Part shown: positions 7,836-16,067 of the stretch, piece by piece | How the letters are laid out: each line of letters begins with the position of its first letter | Numbering within the stretch: the stretch's first letter is position 1 | NCBI GenBank assembly: GCA_003140075.1 | Contig: PLIO01000068.1 | Span: forward strand, 22,662 to 72,236 | Reading direction: 5' to 3' | DNA: 49,575 nt | DNA from: Acidobacteriaceae bacterium | GTDB taxonomy: Bacteria > Acidobacteriota > Terriglobia > Terriglobales > Acidobacteriaceae | Program-made: the position numbers and the translations under genes | The notes under the pieces: model-generated | Told to the model about the DNA's origin: nothing | What the model saw: only the letters and a program-made list of their open reading frames with translations | Databases searched by the model: none

Positions 7836-8237
7836 TCAGCCGCGGCCAAGAAGACTGTAAAGCAAGAGTCCCAACACGATCAGGGTGAAAACGACATACT
7901 TCCAGTCACGTTGATAGAAAAATGCGAAAACTGAAAATGTAACCCGGGCTATTGGCGTAGCGATTAGAAGTAAGAGTCCGAGCTGAATTAATCCTCGTCC
8001 GTGAAAGGCTATCGCATCGTTGAAAATCCCGGAAATCGTACGCAGGCTTTGAGGTTCACTTTGGAAGACGCGATAGTTGAATGCAGGAAAAGGAAAACGA
8101 GCAAGATAAACTACACCTCCCACCAACACGACGCTGGCCGCAAGAAGTACGCCGCTCCGTAAGAGCAATCCCATCAACTCGTCTATCCTCTTGTCGCTTT
8201 GCGCAGGTCCGCTATTCATTGTTATCCCCTGGTTCAT
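7836..8237 (-). CDS. DUF1634 membrane protein coupled to TSUP permease
   Basis: A 133-residue protein with three predicted membrane helices: around residues 30-48 (GVLLAASVVLVGGVVYLA), 84-100 and 113-128. The opening DKRIDELMGLLLRSGV is typical of DUF1634. The ATG at 8237 overlaps the stop of the upstream TSUP gene (TAATG). An alternative ATG at 8219 has a better GGGGA ribosome site. DUF1634 genes commonly sit directly after TSUP permease genes, so it is probably an accessory subunit. Its function is unknown. Confidence 0.85.
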   Translation of the reverse strand: MNQGITMNSGPAQSDKRIDELMGLLLRSGVLLAASVVLVGGVVYLARFPFPAFNYRVFQSEPQSLRTISGIFNDAIAFHGRGLIQLGLLLLIATPIARVTFSVFAFFYQRDWKYVVFTLIVLGLLLYSLLGRG

Positions 8238-9073
8238 TAGATTTTGCCCGCAAGCCCGCTGTAGATCATCAAGACTGCAAGAGCGCCGATTACGACGGTG
8301 AAGACGATACGCAAAACTTGCACTTCTGCCCCGGCCAGGGCGCGCGCGCCTGCGATCGATCCGGCCAGAACCCCGAGCATCACGGGCATCGCGAGGCCCG
8401 GATCGATGTAACCTCGGCCCAAATAGATTCCCGCCCCTGCGGCGGCGGTCACCCCGATCATAAAATTGGAAGTCGTGGTTGATACCTTGAATGGGAGCCC
8501 CATTGCCTTGTCCATGGCAAGGACCTTCACCGCGCCAGACCCGATTCCTAACAGGCCAGACAATACGCCCGCGACTATCATCAACAAGAAGGCCATTGGC
8601 ACTCCCCGAACGTGATAGCTCTTGAGACCGGTGCTCGTCGGATACGTACTGTCCAGGCGGAGCCAAGTCGCAATCCGGTCGGGGCCTTTGTCCTGATTTG
8701 AAGGAGAGCCCCCGCGGAATGAAACGAATGCTGAATAGATCAGCACAAGGCCAAAAATGACTGCGATCACCGACGCATGTAAGTACACTACGAGAGAAGC
8801 CCCGACCAGCGCGCCCGCGGTCGTTGCCATTTCCAAAAACATTCCTACGCGAATATTCGAATATCCTTCGCGCACGTAGGCTGCCGCAGCTCCGCTGGAT
8901 GTGGCAATTACTGAAACTAGCGCTGCACCAATCGCATAGTGAATGTCCACGTGAAAGATAACCGCTAGTAGCGGCACGATAACAAATGATCCGCCGAGTC
9001 CAGTCAGCGCGCCAAGGAACCCGGCAAGGAGCGATCCTGCGAAAATCAACGCCGTGAATTCCAGAGAGCCCAT
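8237..9073 (-). CDS. TSUP family permease (TauE/SafE type)
   Basis: A 278-residue membrane protein of the sulfite exporter TauE/SafE family. Two homologous halves each carry the glycine signature: GALTGLGGSFVIVPLL near residue 20 and GLLGIGSGAVKVLAMD near 175. About eight hydrophobic helices are evident. Family members move sulfite, sulfoacetate, thiosulfate or other small organic anions; the substrate here is unknown. The start is ATG at 9073, with AGAGGA about twelve bases upstream. It is translationally coupled to the DUF1634 gene downstream. No sulfur-metabolism gene is adjacent. Confidence 0.9.
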   Translation of the reverse strand: MGSLEFTALIFAGSLLAGFLGALTGLGGSFVIVPLLAVIFHVDIHYAIGAALVSVIATSSGAAAAYVREGYSNIRVGMFLEMATTAGALVGASLVVYLHASVIAVIFGLVLIYSAFVSFRGGSPSNQDKGPDRIATWLRLDSTYPTSTGLKSYHVRGVPMAFLLMIVAGVLSGLLGIGSGAVKVLAMDKAMGLPFKVSTTTSNFMIGVTAAAGAGIYLGRGYIDPGLAMPVMLGVLAGSIAGARALAGAEVQVLRIVFTVVIGALAVLMIYSGLAGKI

Positions 9074-9096
9074 TTAAGAAGTTGTTCCTCTAAACA

Positions 9097-9768
9097 CTAT
9101 TTGGGTTGCATGGTAACTTGCACAACCTTTCGTTCACCAGGCTCAAGATGCAAGGTTGGATCGGACGGGTTCGAATAGAACCAATTCTTGTAATCCTTGG
9201 CCGTAACCTCAAGCAAGACGTCGAAGAGCGGGCTAACCGGAACTTCCCAGTCTCCTTGGTCGGTTTGTGGGAAATATGCTGTGCCGGCTGATCCAGCGCC
9301 GCCGCCTTCGGCCCCAACCGTCCTGACCATAAAGCCCTCGACCGCCTTGCCGGTGATGCGGTCGCTCACGGTAAGTACCAACACGGCTGGCTTAGGCCCC
9401 ACCTTCAGCCGAACATGAGCAGTGGGGTTCGCTGCGGTCAGCACGACCGTCTGCTTGTATGGACTGGCCTCGTTGTACCAGTAACCGGATAAGGGCGCAG
9501 AAGCGTTCAGTTCAACTTTTCCGAGAGGTAGCTGAGTTAGCTCGAACTCTCCGTTCGGAACGTTCGAACTCGCGGTGCTTCTGCTTGCGCCATTCTCCGT
9601 CACAACCAAATAGCTGACCGAGGGCCCGAGTAACGGTTTGCCATCCTCATCCACGACTGTGCCAACAATGCTGCCGGGTTCTTTTGCTGGTTGGGAAACC
9701 TGGTCAACCTGAGCGGAACACGGAAACGCCAGCAGGGCGCCGACGCAGATCAGTAAAAAGCGGCCCAT
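9097..9768 (-). CDS. Exported carboxypeptidase-regulatory-like protein
   Basis: A 223-residue secreted protein. A signal peptide (RFLLICVGALLAFPCSA) precedes a carboxypeptidase-regulatory/transthyretin-like beta sandwich starting at GSIVGTVVDEDGKPLLG near residue 32. The remainder is beta-rich and ends GERKVVQVTMQPK. It has no catalytic motif. Proteins of this kind are abundant in Acidobacteriota and are probably cell-surface or periplasmic binding modules. AAGGAG lies just before the ATG. Its stop is 23 bp before the TSUP start, so the three genes may be one transcript. The specific role is not known. Confidence 0.85.
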   Translation of the reverse strand: MGRFLLICVGALLAFPCSAQVDQVSQPAKEPGSIVGTVVDEDGKPLLGPSVSYLVVTENGASRSTASSNVPNGEFELTQLPLGKVELNASAPLSGYWYNEASPYKQTVVLTAANPTAHVRLKVGPKPAVLVLTVSDRITGKAVEGFMVRTVGAEGGGAGSAGTAYFPQTDQGDWEVPVSPLFDVLLEVTAKDYKNWFYSNPSDPTLHLEPGERKVVQVTMQPK

Positions 9769-9863
9769 AGAAACTCCTTAAGAGCCAAGTTTGCAGGAGT
9801 TATAACATACATGGCGAAAGGTAACAACCGGATATCCTTAACGCAAAAATAGGGCGACCAGCC

Positions 9864-10280
9864 CTACTTTTTCTTCTCGAATCCGCGTCCTACCCGGAAC
9901 ACATGCCCATCCGGATGCCTCAGGTGCATCTCGCGGACGTTCCACGGCATATCGGTGGGTGGAAATGTGACCTCCAGCCCGGCGGCGACGCAATGCTTGT
10001 GCATCTCGTCCACGTCGTCCACCCAGACCGACATCCAGACGCCCTTGTCGCCCTCTTCGTCTCCCTGCTGCTGAAACGTGGTGGTGTTGGCGCCGCGCCC
10101 GCGGCCTCCCTGCGCCCCCTGACAAAGAAAGATGCACACTTCCTTACCCGATCCAACCGCACCAAACGTAGGAGGCGTTCCCCAGTCCCACAATTTCTTC
10201 CATCCCCACTTTTCAAACCACGCCACCGTGCCGGCGATGTCGGACACGTTCAATATCGGAGTCAAACCCTTGGCTTCCAT
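9864..10280 (-). CDS. VOC family protein
   Basis: A glyoxalase-fold protein of 138 residues when started at the ATG at 10280. An in-frame start at 10358 would add 26 residues without family character. The core begins LTPILNVSDIAGTVAWFEKWG and ends EMHLRHPDGHVFRVGRGF. The segment GVWMSVWVDDVDEMHKHCVAAG is the second module opening. A Gly/Arg-rich insert near residues 57-70 is unusual. Substrate unknown; it is unrelated in sequence detail to the VOC protein at 7297. Confidence 0.86.
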   Translation of the reverse strand: MEAKGLTPILNVSDIAGTVAWFEKWGWKKLWDWGTPPTFGAVGSGKEVCIFLCQGAQGGRGRGANTTTFQQQGDEEGDKGVWMSVWVDDVDEMHKHCVAAGLEVTFPPTDMPWNVREMHLRHPDGHVFRVGRGFEKKK

Positions 10281-10379
10281 AATCGAAGAAGGATAACACC
10301 CGGCGGACCGAGGGATTTGGCCTACTGTTGCAAAATCCCGATTGCTGTCATTGACCACGCCCGAGGGTTTTGAGCGCCT

Positions 10380-10490
10380 TCACAGTACGTACATACGAAG
10401 CATCCACCAGACAAGGAATATCGCGACGATGGCCCCCGCGATGTGAACTATCCAGTCGCCAGCTGTTTTCGGTTTCCCAAAATTGAACAT
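10380..10490 (-). CDS. 36-residue single-pass membrane protein
   Basis: ATG at 10488-10490 to TGA at 10380-10382. The peptide starts MFNFGKPKTAGDWIVHIAGA and continues with a hydrophobic helix ending in a Trp-Trp-Met-Leu-Arg-Met-Tyr-Val-Leu tail. The layout is a short soluble N-terminus with lysines, one membrane span and a very short C-tail. The clean reading frame and aromatic belt suggest a real small protein. No Shine-Dalgarno was seen. The function is unknown. It lies between the VOC and peptidase genes on the same strand. Confidence 0.6.
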   Translation of the reverse strand: MFNFGKPKTAGDWIVHIAGAIVAIFLVWWMLRMYVL

Positions 10491-10581
10491 GCGGTAATGG
10501 TAGCAGCCCCCTCCCCGCAGGTGGCGTAACGCCATTACACGCATTGACCCGCGCGGCGCGCCCGGAGAAAGCTGAGGCTGC

Positions 10582-12561
10582 CTACGGCGCTTTCCCGAAC
10601 CATTCGTCGAACCATTCGAGGGTGCGCAGCGCGTAATCGCGTGAGTCCGCGGGCTTTATAAACATGTGCCCTTCGTTCGGATAGACCACCAGCTTTGTCG
10701 GCACGTGCAGATCCGCGAGCGCATGCCACCATTCCACCGATTGCTCCATGGGCACTTCGCCATCCCGATCGCCAACCAGGATCAGCGTCGGAGTCTTCAC
10801 CGCCTTGACGAAGTGCATGGGATCGCTCTTGGCGTACACGACAGCATCGTCGTATACCGATGCGCCGAAGAACGGAATCATCCACTCATCGATGTCGTTG
10901 AGACCGTAGTAGCTGAGCCAATCGGAGAGGCCGGCGCCGGCGACTGCGGCCGAGAATCGCTGCGTTTGAGTTTCAGCCCACATCGTCATGTATCCGCCGT
11001 AGCTGTGACCGCGAATGCCGATGCGCTTGGTATCGATCGGAAACTCTTTCGAAATGGCATCCACTCCCGCCATGATGTCGCGGTAATCGCCGCCGCCGAA
11101 ATCCCTTACGTTGCCTTGCGTAAAGTTTTCTCCTTGTCCATAGCTGCCGCGCGGATTGGGACAGAGAGAAAAGTAGCCCATCGCCGAAAGCGGGCCCATG
11201 CCACGCTCGTCCCAGTGCGAAACGCAAGCAGCGGACGGGCCTCCATGCACGCTGACCACGAGGGGATATTTTTTGCCGGGAGCAAAGTCCTTGGGCAACA
11301 TCAGCCATCCCTGCACTCTCGTCGCGCCGTTCATCCAATGCACATTCCGCATCTCGCCCCATGCCGGCTTAATCTCGGCATTCAGCGTCGTAAGTTGCTT
11401 CCACTTTCCAATCGCGCCGGACCAGACCTCCGGAGGAGTGTTCGCGGATTGACGGACAATGGCAGTCGTAAGTTCATCGGCGGATTTGCTTGAGGCCCAC
11501 GCGTCGCCGGCGGGATAAGCCACTTCTTCGCCCTTCCAGAGCGTCTGGACAGCGCCCCCTTGAGCGCTGACGCTGGCAAAACCGTAATTCCCGTCGACGT
11601 TCTCGGCGAACAGGATGCGATCGGGAGCCGACCATACCAGCGCATACGGAGATGATTGAATGCCGGAAGTCAGATTCCGCGCCGGCTCCCCCGTGATCGG
11701 GACTACATAGACATCGCCACCGGTTGAGCCTTCGTCGCTCATCAGTCCTTCGATGAACGCGACCGTTTTCCCGTCGGGAGAGACCCGGGGATCGGCGATT
11801 TGCAGCTTCGGCTTGTAAATGTCGCGCATCTCGCCAGTCTGCGCATTCACCAGATAAAGGTGCGCGACCCACCAGTTGGCGTCGCCGGAGCCATGCGCCG
11901 CGCTTGCCACCCAGGATTTTCCATCGGGAGTCCATTCGTACTCGTAGACATACATATCGGCGGGCGTAACCTGCGTGAGATGGTCTGTGCCTCGATCGAT
12001 GGTCGTAATACGCTGCTCGAAGATCTTCTGGTCGATGACGCCCGAGAGCGGTGTCATGGGTTGCAGCGGGCCCGCGACGCGCGGCATACCCTCAATGAAT
12101 AGAAGCGCGAGCTTCGATCCATCGGGAGAGAATCGCGGAGCCTGAACGTAGCCTTTCATTTCCGCATGCTTGGCGAGAGCGCTGCCATCGGCTGCGGAGG
12201 TCCAGACTTGAGCGGCGGGAACGTCTCCGGGAAGGTCGGCGAGGAAAGCGATACGTTTACTGTCCGCGGACCAAGCCACATCGCGAAGCGCAAGGTTGCC
12301 TTCCGCCGCGATCGCGTGCAAAGAGCCATCCCCGACAAGCGTGACCGTGATTTTTCCGTCCACGATGTAGGCGACCTGGCTTCCGTCGGGGGAGAGCGCG
12401 ACCTGATCGATCTTCTTGGCGTGCGGCAGGGAGTCAAGCACCGCTGCGGCGCGAGACCGTGCGGTTTCGTCTTGCGCAAAAAGGGAACCACAGATGAGTA
12501 AGAATGCGGTGATGGAGAAGACAATCGAGCGGCGGGAGATCGAGTTGGTTCGTGGATTCAT
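10582..12561 (-). CDS. Exported S9 family (prolyl oligopeptidase) peptidase
   Basis: A 659-residue peptidase from the ATG at 12561 (an upstream start at 12600 has no signal-peptide logic). The signal peptide SIVFSITAFLLICGSLFAQ is followed by a beta-propeller with repeated SPDG-type blades (ALSPDGSQVAYI, FSPDGSKLALL, VSPDGKTVAFI). The C-terminal alpha/beta hydrolase carries the nucleophile in GHSYGGYMTMW, the acid in LVGDRDGEVP and the histidine in NEGHMF. This is the dipeptidyl/acylaminoacyl peptidase type, probably periplasmic, releasing short peptides. Convincing catalytic triad; exact specificity not determinable. It is divergent from the flavin oxidase gene. Confidence 0.95.
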   Translation of the reverse strand: MNPRTNSISRRSIVFSITAFLLICGSLFAQDETARSRAAAVLDSLPHAKKIDQVALSPDGSQVAYIVDGKITVTLVGDGSLHAIAAEGNLALRDVAWSADSKRIAFLADLPGDVPAAQVWTSAADGSALAKHAEMKGYVQAPRFSPDGSKLALLFIEGMPRVAGPLQPMTPLSGVIDQKIFEQRITTIDRGTDHLTQVTPADMYVYEYEWTPDGKSWVASAAHGSGDANWWVAHLYLVNAQTGEMRDIYKPKLQIADPRVSPDGKTVAFIEGLMSDEGSTGGDVYVVPITGEPARNLTSGIQSSPYALVWSAPDRILFAENVDGNYGFASVSAQGGAVQTLWKGEEVAYPAGDAWASSKSADELTTAIVRQSANTPPEVWSGAIGKWKQLTTLNAEIKPAWGEMRNVHWMNGATRVQGWLMLPKDFAPGKKYPLVVSVHGGPSAACVSHWDERGMGPLSAMGYFSLCPNPRGSYGQGENFTQGNVRDFGGGDYRDIMAGVDAISKEFPIDTKRIGIRGHSYGGYMTMWAETQTQRFSAAVAGAGLSDWLSYYGLNDIDEWMIPFFGASVYDDAVVYAKSDPMHFVKAVKTPTLILVGDRDGEVPMEQSVEWWHALADLHVPTKLVVYPNEGHMFIKPADSRDYALRTLEWFDEWFGKAP

Positions 12562-12657
12562 GGCTGAAGGAGTATACCCGACCGGAATCCGGCCTTGCAT
12601 CTTCCCCTGAGCGGCCGTCTCCGCGTATCCTCAACTTCCGTGATGCGGGCATTTTCT

Positions 12658-13815
12658 ATGAAATCCAAGCCTCAGATCGCCGTCGTCGGAGCAGGCGCCT
12701 TCGGCGGCTGGACCGCTCTTCACCTGCTCGAACGCGGAGCCCGCGTCACCTTGCTCGACGCCTGGGGACCAGGCAACTCGCGCGCGTCTTCAGGCGGCGA
12801 AACCCGCATTATGCGCGGCACCTACGGGCCTGCGCAGCCTTACACCAAATTAGCGGCCCGCTCGCTGAAGTTGTGGGCGGAGTATGAGCGACGCTGGAAG
12901 CGGCGGTTCCTGCATCGCACCGGCGTCCTGTGGATGGTCAGCAGCCGCGACGATGCGTACGAGCGGGGCTCGCTCGATGTGCTTCGGCAAGCTCGGATCA
13001 AGTTTCAGGAACTCTCTACGCCAGAGATGAAGAAACGCTGGCCGCAGATTAACTTCTCAGATGTTCGCTGGGGAATCTTCGAACCTGCGTGCGGATACAT
13101 CGACGCGCGAGTTAGTTGCCAGGCAGTAGTCGATGCGTTTGTCGCGGGAGGCGGCAAATATCGGCAACTCGCCGTTTCACCGGATGACCTGGAGAATGCG
13201 CCCCTGCATAACTTGACTCTTTCCGACGGCTCGCGGCTCAAGACCGATCACTACATCTTCGCCTGCGGACCATGGCTGGGCAATCTGTTTCCTGAGACTC
13301 TGGGTCGGCTCATTCGTCCCACCAAGCAGGACATTTTTTTCTTTGGCGCACCCGCCGGAGAGTCGCGCTTTACCGACGCGCATCTTCCAGTGTGGGGCGA
13401 TCACGGCGAGCGTTTTTTTTACGGCATTCCAGGCAGCGACCGCCCCGGCTTCAAAGTAGCCGACGACACGCGCGGCCGCGCTTTCGATCCCACATCCGGC
13501 GAGCGAGTCGCTAGTCAAGCAACACTGAAGCGCGTTCGCGAATATATTGCTTTCCGCTTTCCCGCGATGAAAGGCGCTCCGTTGATCGAGACGCGTGTCT
13601 GCCAATACGAGCAGACTCCCGACAGCAATTTCATTGTGGATCGGCATCCCCGAATGAAAAACGTTTGGCTGCTGGGCGGCGGGTCGGGGCACGGGTTCAA
13701 GCATGGGCCGGCGCTGGGGGAGATGATGGCGGAGATGATTTTGAAGGATGGCGAAGCGGATGCGCAATGGCGGCTGTCGCGGTTCCCGATGCGGCCGAAA
13801 AAGTCAACCGCGTAA
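12658..13815 (+). CDS. FAD-dependent oxidoreductase, DAO / sarcosine-oxidase type
   Basis: A 385-residue flavoprotein. The dinucleotide-binding GAGAFGGWTALHLLERGA lies at the N-terminus, directly after the chosen ATG at 12658 (an ATG at 12643 would add five residues). SSGGETRIMRGTYG and the C-terminal GGGSGHGFKHGPALGEMMAE match monomeric sarcosine oxidase and N-methyl-tryptophan oxidase relatives. These oxidise N-methyl or secondary amino acids with release of H2O2. The final histidine-glycine motif (SGHGFKHGP) is the flavin-proximal loop. The substrate is unknown. It is convergent with the Mrp-type gene. Confidence 0.9.
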   Translation: MKSKPQIAVVGAGAFGGWTALHLLERGARVTLLDAWGPGNSRASSGGETRIMRGTYGPAQPYTKLAARSLKLWAEYERRWKRRFLHRTGVLWMVSSRDDAYERGSLDVLRQARIKFQELSTPEMKKRWPQINFSDVRWGIFEPACGYIDARVSCQAVVDAFVAGGGKYRQLAVSPDDLENAPLHNLTLSDGSRLKTDHYIFACGPWLGNLFPETLGRLIRPTKQDIFFFGAPAGESRFTDAHLPVWGDHGERFFYGIPGSDRPGFKVADDTRGRAFDPTSGERVASQATLKRVREYIAFRFPAMKGAPLIETRVCQYEQTPDSNFIVDRHPRMKNVWLLGGGSGHGFKHGPALGEMMAEMILKDGEADAQWRLSRFPMRPKKSTA

Positions 13816-13868
13816 ACACAGGAGACACAGAGTCACTTACCCTGTGTTCCCCCGTGTCCCCTGTGTTT
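13814..13868. terminator. Bidirectional hairpin between convergent genes
   Basis: AAACACAGGAGACACAG (13814-13830) pairs with CCGTGTCCCCTGTGTTT (13852-13868), 15 of 17 positions complementary. It overlaps the stop codon of the flavin oxidase and faces the 3' end of the Mrp-type gene, so it can act on both. T-runs are short (three), so it may equally be a dispersed repeat. Confidence 0.5.
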
Positions 13869-13878
13869 AAGTCTTTGA

Positions 13879-14718
13879 CTACTGAATCTGAATCACGCTC
13901 GCCGATTCGCCAGCTTTGATCTCTCCCACGCGCCCGGCAACCTTCCGAGCGAACGCGAAGATCGACTTGGCATGGGGTGAATTCTCGCCCTCGAGCACGA
14001 CCGGCTTACCGCCGTCGCCGGACTTGCGCACTTCGGGATCGAGTTCGATGCTGCCGAGGAATGGCACGCCGAACTGCTTCGCCATATTTTCCGCGCCGCC
14101 GCGGGAGAAGATATCAATCTCGTGGTTGCAATGCGGGCATACGAAATAACTCATGTTCTCGACCACGCCCACCAGATCCACCTTCATCTGCCGAAACATT
14201 TCGATGGCTTTGCGCGCATCCTGCAACGAAACGTCGGAGGGAGTGGAGACCACTACGGCACCCGTCAGTGGCACCGATTGCACCAGCGACAACGCGATGT
14301 CGCCCGTGCCCGGCGGCAGGTCGATGACCATGTAATCGAGATGTCCCCAGTCCACTTGTCCCAGAAACTGCTTCACGATCTGGTGCAGCATGGGACCGCG
14401 CCAGATAATCGGCTTGTCGCCGGGATTGAGAAATCCCACCGAGATCACCTTCAGCCCAAAAGCCTGCAGCGGCTCGATGCGGTTTTCTCCCGACATCTTC
14501 GGCTGCCCGGTCACCCCCAGCATGAGCGGGACGTTCGGCCCGTACACATCGGCGTCAAGCAGGCCGACTTTGTGTCCCATCTTGGCCAGCGCGACCGCCA
14601 GGTTCACCGACAGCGTGGTCTTTCCCACTCCGCCTTTGCCCGAACCTACGGCAATGATGGCATCGACTCCGGGCAACGGTTGCGGCCCCGGTGCGGGCTG
14701 ACCGGGATGTGCAGGCAT
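13879..14718 (-). CDS. Mrp/NBP35-type P-loop ATPase (iron-sulfur carrier)
   Basis: A ParA/MinD-like ATPase of the Mrp (ApbC) family that carries or inserts Fe-S clusters. The deviant Walker A is GSGKGGVGKTT; DADVYGPNVPLMLG and VIDLPPGTGD follow. The CxxC needed for a bridging cluster is present in YFVCPHCNHEIDIF. The usual N-terminal DUF59/MIP18 domain of full-length Mrp is absent, with only about 20 Pro/Gly-rich residues before Walker A. ATG at 14718 is used; TTG at 14730 (GGAG nine bases upstream) and TTG at 14745 are alternatives. The gene stands alone between convergent and co-directional neighbours. Confidence 0.92.
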   Translation of the reverse strand: MPAHPGQPAPGPQPLPGVDAIIAVGSGKGGVGKTTLSVNLAVALAKMGHKVGLLDADVYGPNVPLMLGVTGQPKMSGENRIEPLQAFGLKVISVGFLNPGDKPIIWRGPMLHQIVKQFLGQVDWGHLDYMVIDLPPGTGDIALSLVQSVPLTGAVVVSTPSDVSLQDARKAIEMFRQMKVDLVGVVENMSYFVCPHCNHEIDIFSRGGAENMAKQFGVPFLGSIELDPEVRKSGDGGKPVVLEGENSPHAKSIFAFARKVAGRVGEIKAGESASVIQIQ

Positions 14719-14811
14719 ATGTGCGTTCAAGGGATCACACTCCAAGGATGAGCTGCGATGACGAGGCAGAACCCAAGCCTGATTATACAGCGCTTTTCGC
14801 TTTCACTCTGC

Positions 14812-15147
14812 TCACAGGCGAGCTGCGTAGGCGGCGGGCTGGGCGTGGTACAGACGAATCTTGACTTCGATGCGGGCACCGAGACGATTGAGGATTGACA
14901 TGAGGCGGTCGACGGTGAAGCGCCCCAGATTCGCGTTGCGAATTCGAGAAAAGTCGGCTGCCGCAATTCCGGTCCGGCTGTGCGCGGCGCGGACGGTCAG
15001 GCGCTCCCGGTCGAGCGCCTTGATAATTTCGGCCGCCAGGATCGCCTTGAACTGATCGGCGTCGGCGTTCTCACGCCGCAGATCGCGGAATACATTGCCG
15101 CTTCCCCGCACCACTTGCAACTTTTCGCTTTTCATCTGTCTTTTCAC
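14812..15147 (-). CDS. XRE-family antitoxin (HigA-like)
   Basis: A 111-residue helix-turn-helix protein. The HTH part reads LTVRAAHSRTGIAAADFSRI followed by FTVDRLMSILNRLG, the layout of HigA2-type antitoxins. It probably neutralises the toxin encoded just upstream and represses the operon. The start is GTG at 15147, overlapping the toxin stop (GTGA) with AGGAG eight bases upstream, so translation is coupled. An internal ATG at 15135 is possible. Toxin-before-antitoxin order is typical of higBA. Confidence 0.88.
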   Translation of the reverse strand: MKRQMKSEKLQVVRGSGNVFRDLRRENADADQFKAILAAEIIKALDRERLTVRAAHSRTGIAAADFSRIRNANLGRFTVDRLMSILNRLGARIEVKIRLYHAQPAAYAARL

Positions 15148-15491
15148 CGCAGCATCTCCTTCAATCTCTTCAGGCGATCCTTGATCAAGTCTATTTCTCG
15201 TTGCGGCGTTTTTCTGCCCTGCTTCGATTTTTTCTGAAAAGCATGGACGACCCAGACTTCTTCGCCTAATTGCACCGCATAGACAATGCGGAACGCATCG
15301 CCCCGGAATGGCAACGCAATCTCAAACACGCCGGAACCAAGGCCGAGCATGGGCTTGGCAATGTCGGACTTACCGCCCTCCGCGGCAATCGTGAGAGCCG
15401 CAAGACAGATCGATCTGGCTTCTTCCGGAAAGGTCTCGAACTCCTTCAGCGCTGCCTTGATCCACGAAACAGGCCGTGTGTTCCGAGTCAC
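15144..15491 (-). CDS. RelE/HigB-type toxin (phage-derived Gp49-like)
   Basis: A 115-residue toxin of the DUF891 group, which are mRNA interferases acting at the ribosome. Diagnostic stretches are FEIALPFRGDAFRIVYAV, WVVHAFQKKSKQGRKTPQ and the final REIDLIKDRLKRLKEM. The start is GTG at 15491, with GAGG ten bases upstream. It overlaps the antitoxin by four bases. A perfect -35 (TTGACA, minus strand 15549-15554) and an 18-bp palindrome lie directly upstream. Confidence 0.88.
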   Translation of the reverse strand: MTRNTRPVSWIKAALKEFETFPEEARSICLAALTIAAEGGKSDIAKPMLGLGSGVFEIALPFRGDAFRIVYAVQLGEEVWVVHAFQKKSKQGRKTPQREIDLIKDRLKRLKEMLR

Positions 15492-15528
15492 GGGCCCTGC
15501 ACCTCTTCATTCGTTGGCTTGGAGTGAT

Positions 15529-15555
15529 GTTGTCATATATGACAACGATTGTCAA
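15529..15555 (-). promoter_or_regulatory. Toxin-antitoxin promoter and operator palindrome
   Basis: GTTGTCATATATGACAAC at 15529-15546 is a perfect 18-bp palindrome, and a third TTGTCA half-site follows at 15548-15553. On the minus strand a consensus -35 TTGACA (15554-15549) reads toward the toxin gene, with CAACAT at -10 distance 17. The palindrome fills the spacer, exactly where a HigA-type repressor would block polymerase. Confidence 0.7.
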
Positions 15556-15662
15556 GTTCGTGGCCAACTGGGCCTTTGCAAGCATGATCCATGCCTTCTT
15601 CCCCCATGCTTTCTTGCAGCCATTGGAGTAAACTTTGAGCTGTCGTGGGGAGTGAAGGTCCG

Positions 15663-15881
15663 ATGGCTTCTCTAACTGGCGTCATCACGCGCGATCCCGA
15701 GGTTCTCGGTGGCACACCGGTTTTTCGCGGGACCCGTGTTCCGTTTCAGGCGCTGCTGGACTACATCGAAGGTGGACAGACTCTTGACGAGTTTCTTGAC
15801 GATTTCCCTACCGTAACGCGTGAGGCCGCAACCGACGCACTTGAGCACGCGCCACAACCGGCACCTGATTTGTCATCCTGA
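15663..15881 (+). CDS. DUF433 protein, orphan antitoxin-like
   Basis: A 72-residue DUF433 protein with the family core ITRDPEVLGGTPVFRGTRVP, then LLDYIEGGQTLDEFLDDFP. DUF433 proteins are usually antitoxin-like partners of a following DUF5615/PIN-like toxin gene. Here no toxin follows. The last five codons (Asp-Leu-Ser-Ser-stop) are read from the left terminal repeat of a structured element that begins at 15870. The natural C-terminus (normally extending a few more residues) has thus been replaced. ATG at 15663 is chosen because the family begins here; an upstream ATG at 15645 is possible. Confidence 0.75.
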   Translation: MASLTGVITRDPEVLGGTPVFRGTRVPFQALLDYIEGGQTLDEFLDDFPTVTREAATDALEHAPQPAPDLSS

Positions 15882-16011
15882 GGAGGCGGAGTCGTCCGCG
15901 AAGCGGGCGACTCCCGACGAAGGACCTGTGCACCTTGCAGGCAGCATCGCCGCCGCCGGGAAGTTGCATAGGTCCTTCAGCCCGCAAAATACGCGGGCTT
16001 CAGGATGACAA
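15870..16011. repeat. 142-bp cloverleaf-like repeat element
   Basis: Perfect 12-bp terminal inverted repeats TTGTCATCCTGA / TCAGGATGACAA (15870-15881, 16000-16011) enclose three internal stems. These are a 12-bp hairpin at 15888-15914 (GGAGTCG-CCGC-GAA-GCGG-CGACTCC with one wobble), a 14-bp stem with one mismatch between 15919-15932 and 15965-15978, and a 7-bp hairpin AGCCCGC/GCGGGCT at 15979-15999. It has no coding capacity. It resembles REP/MITE-type elements. Confidence 0.8.
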
Positions 16012-16067
16012 TCGCGCCTTGCGCGGGGGCCTGGCCCGGCCAACTCGCATTCCTGCTCTCGAGGGTG

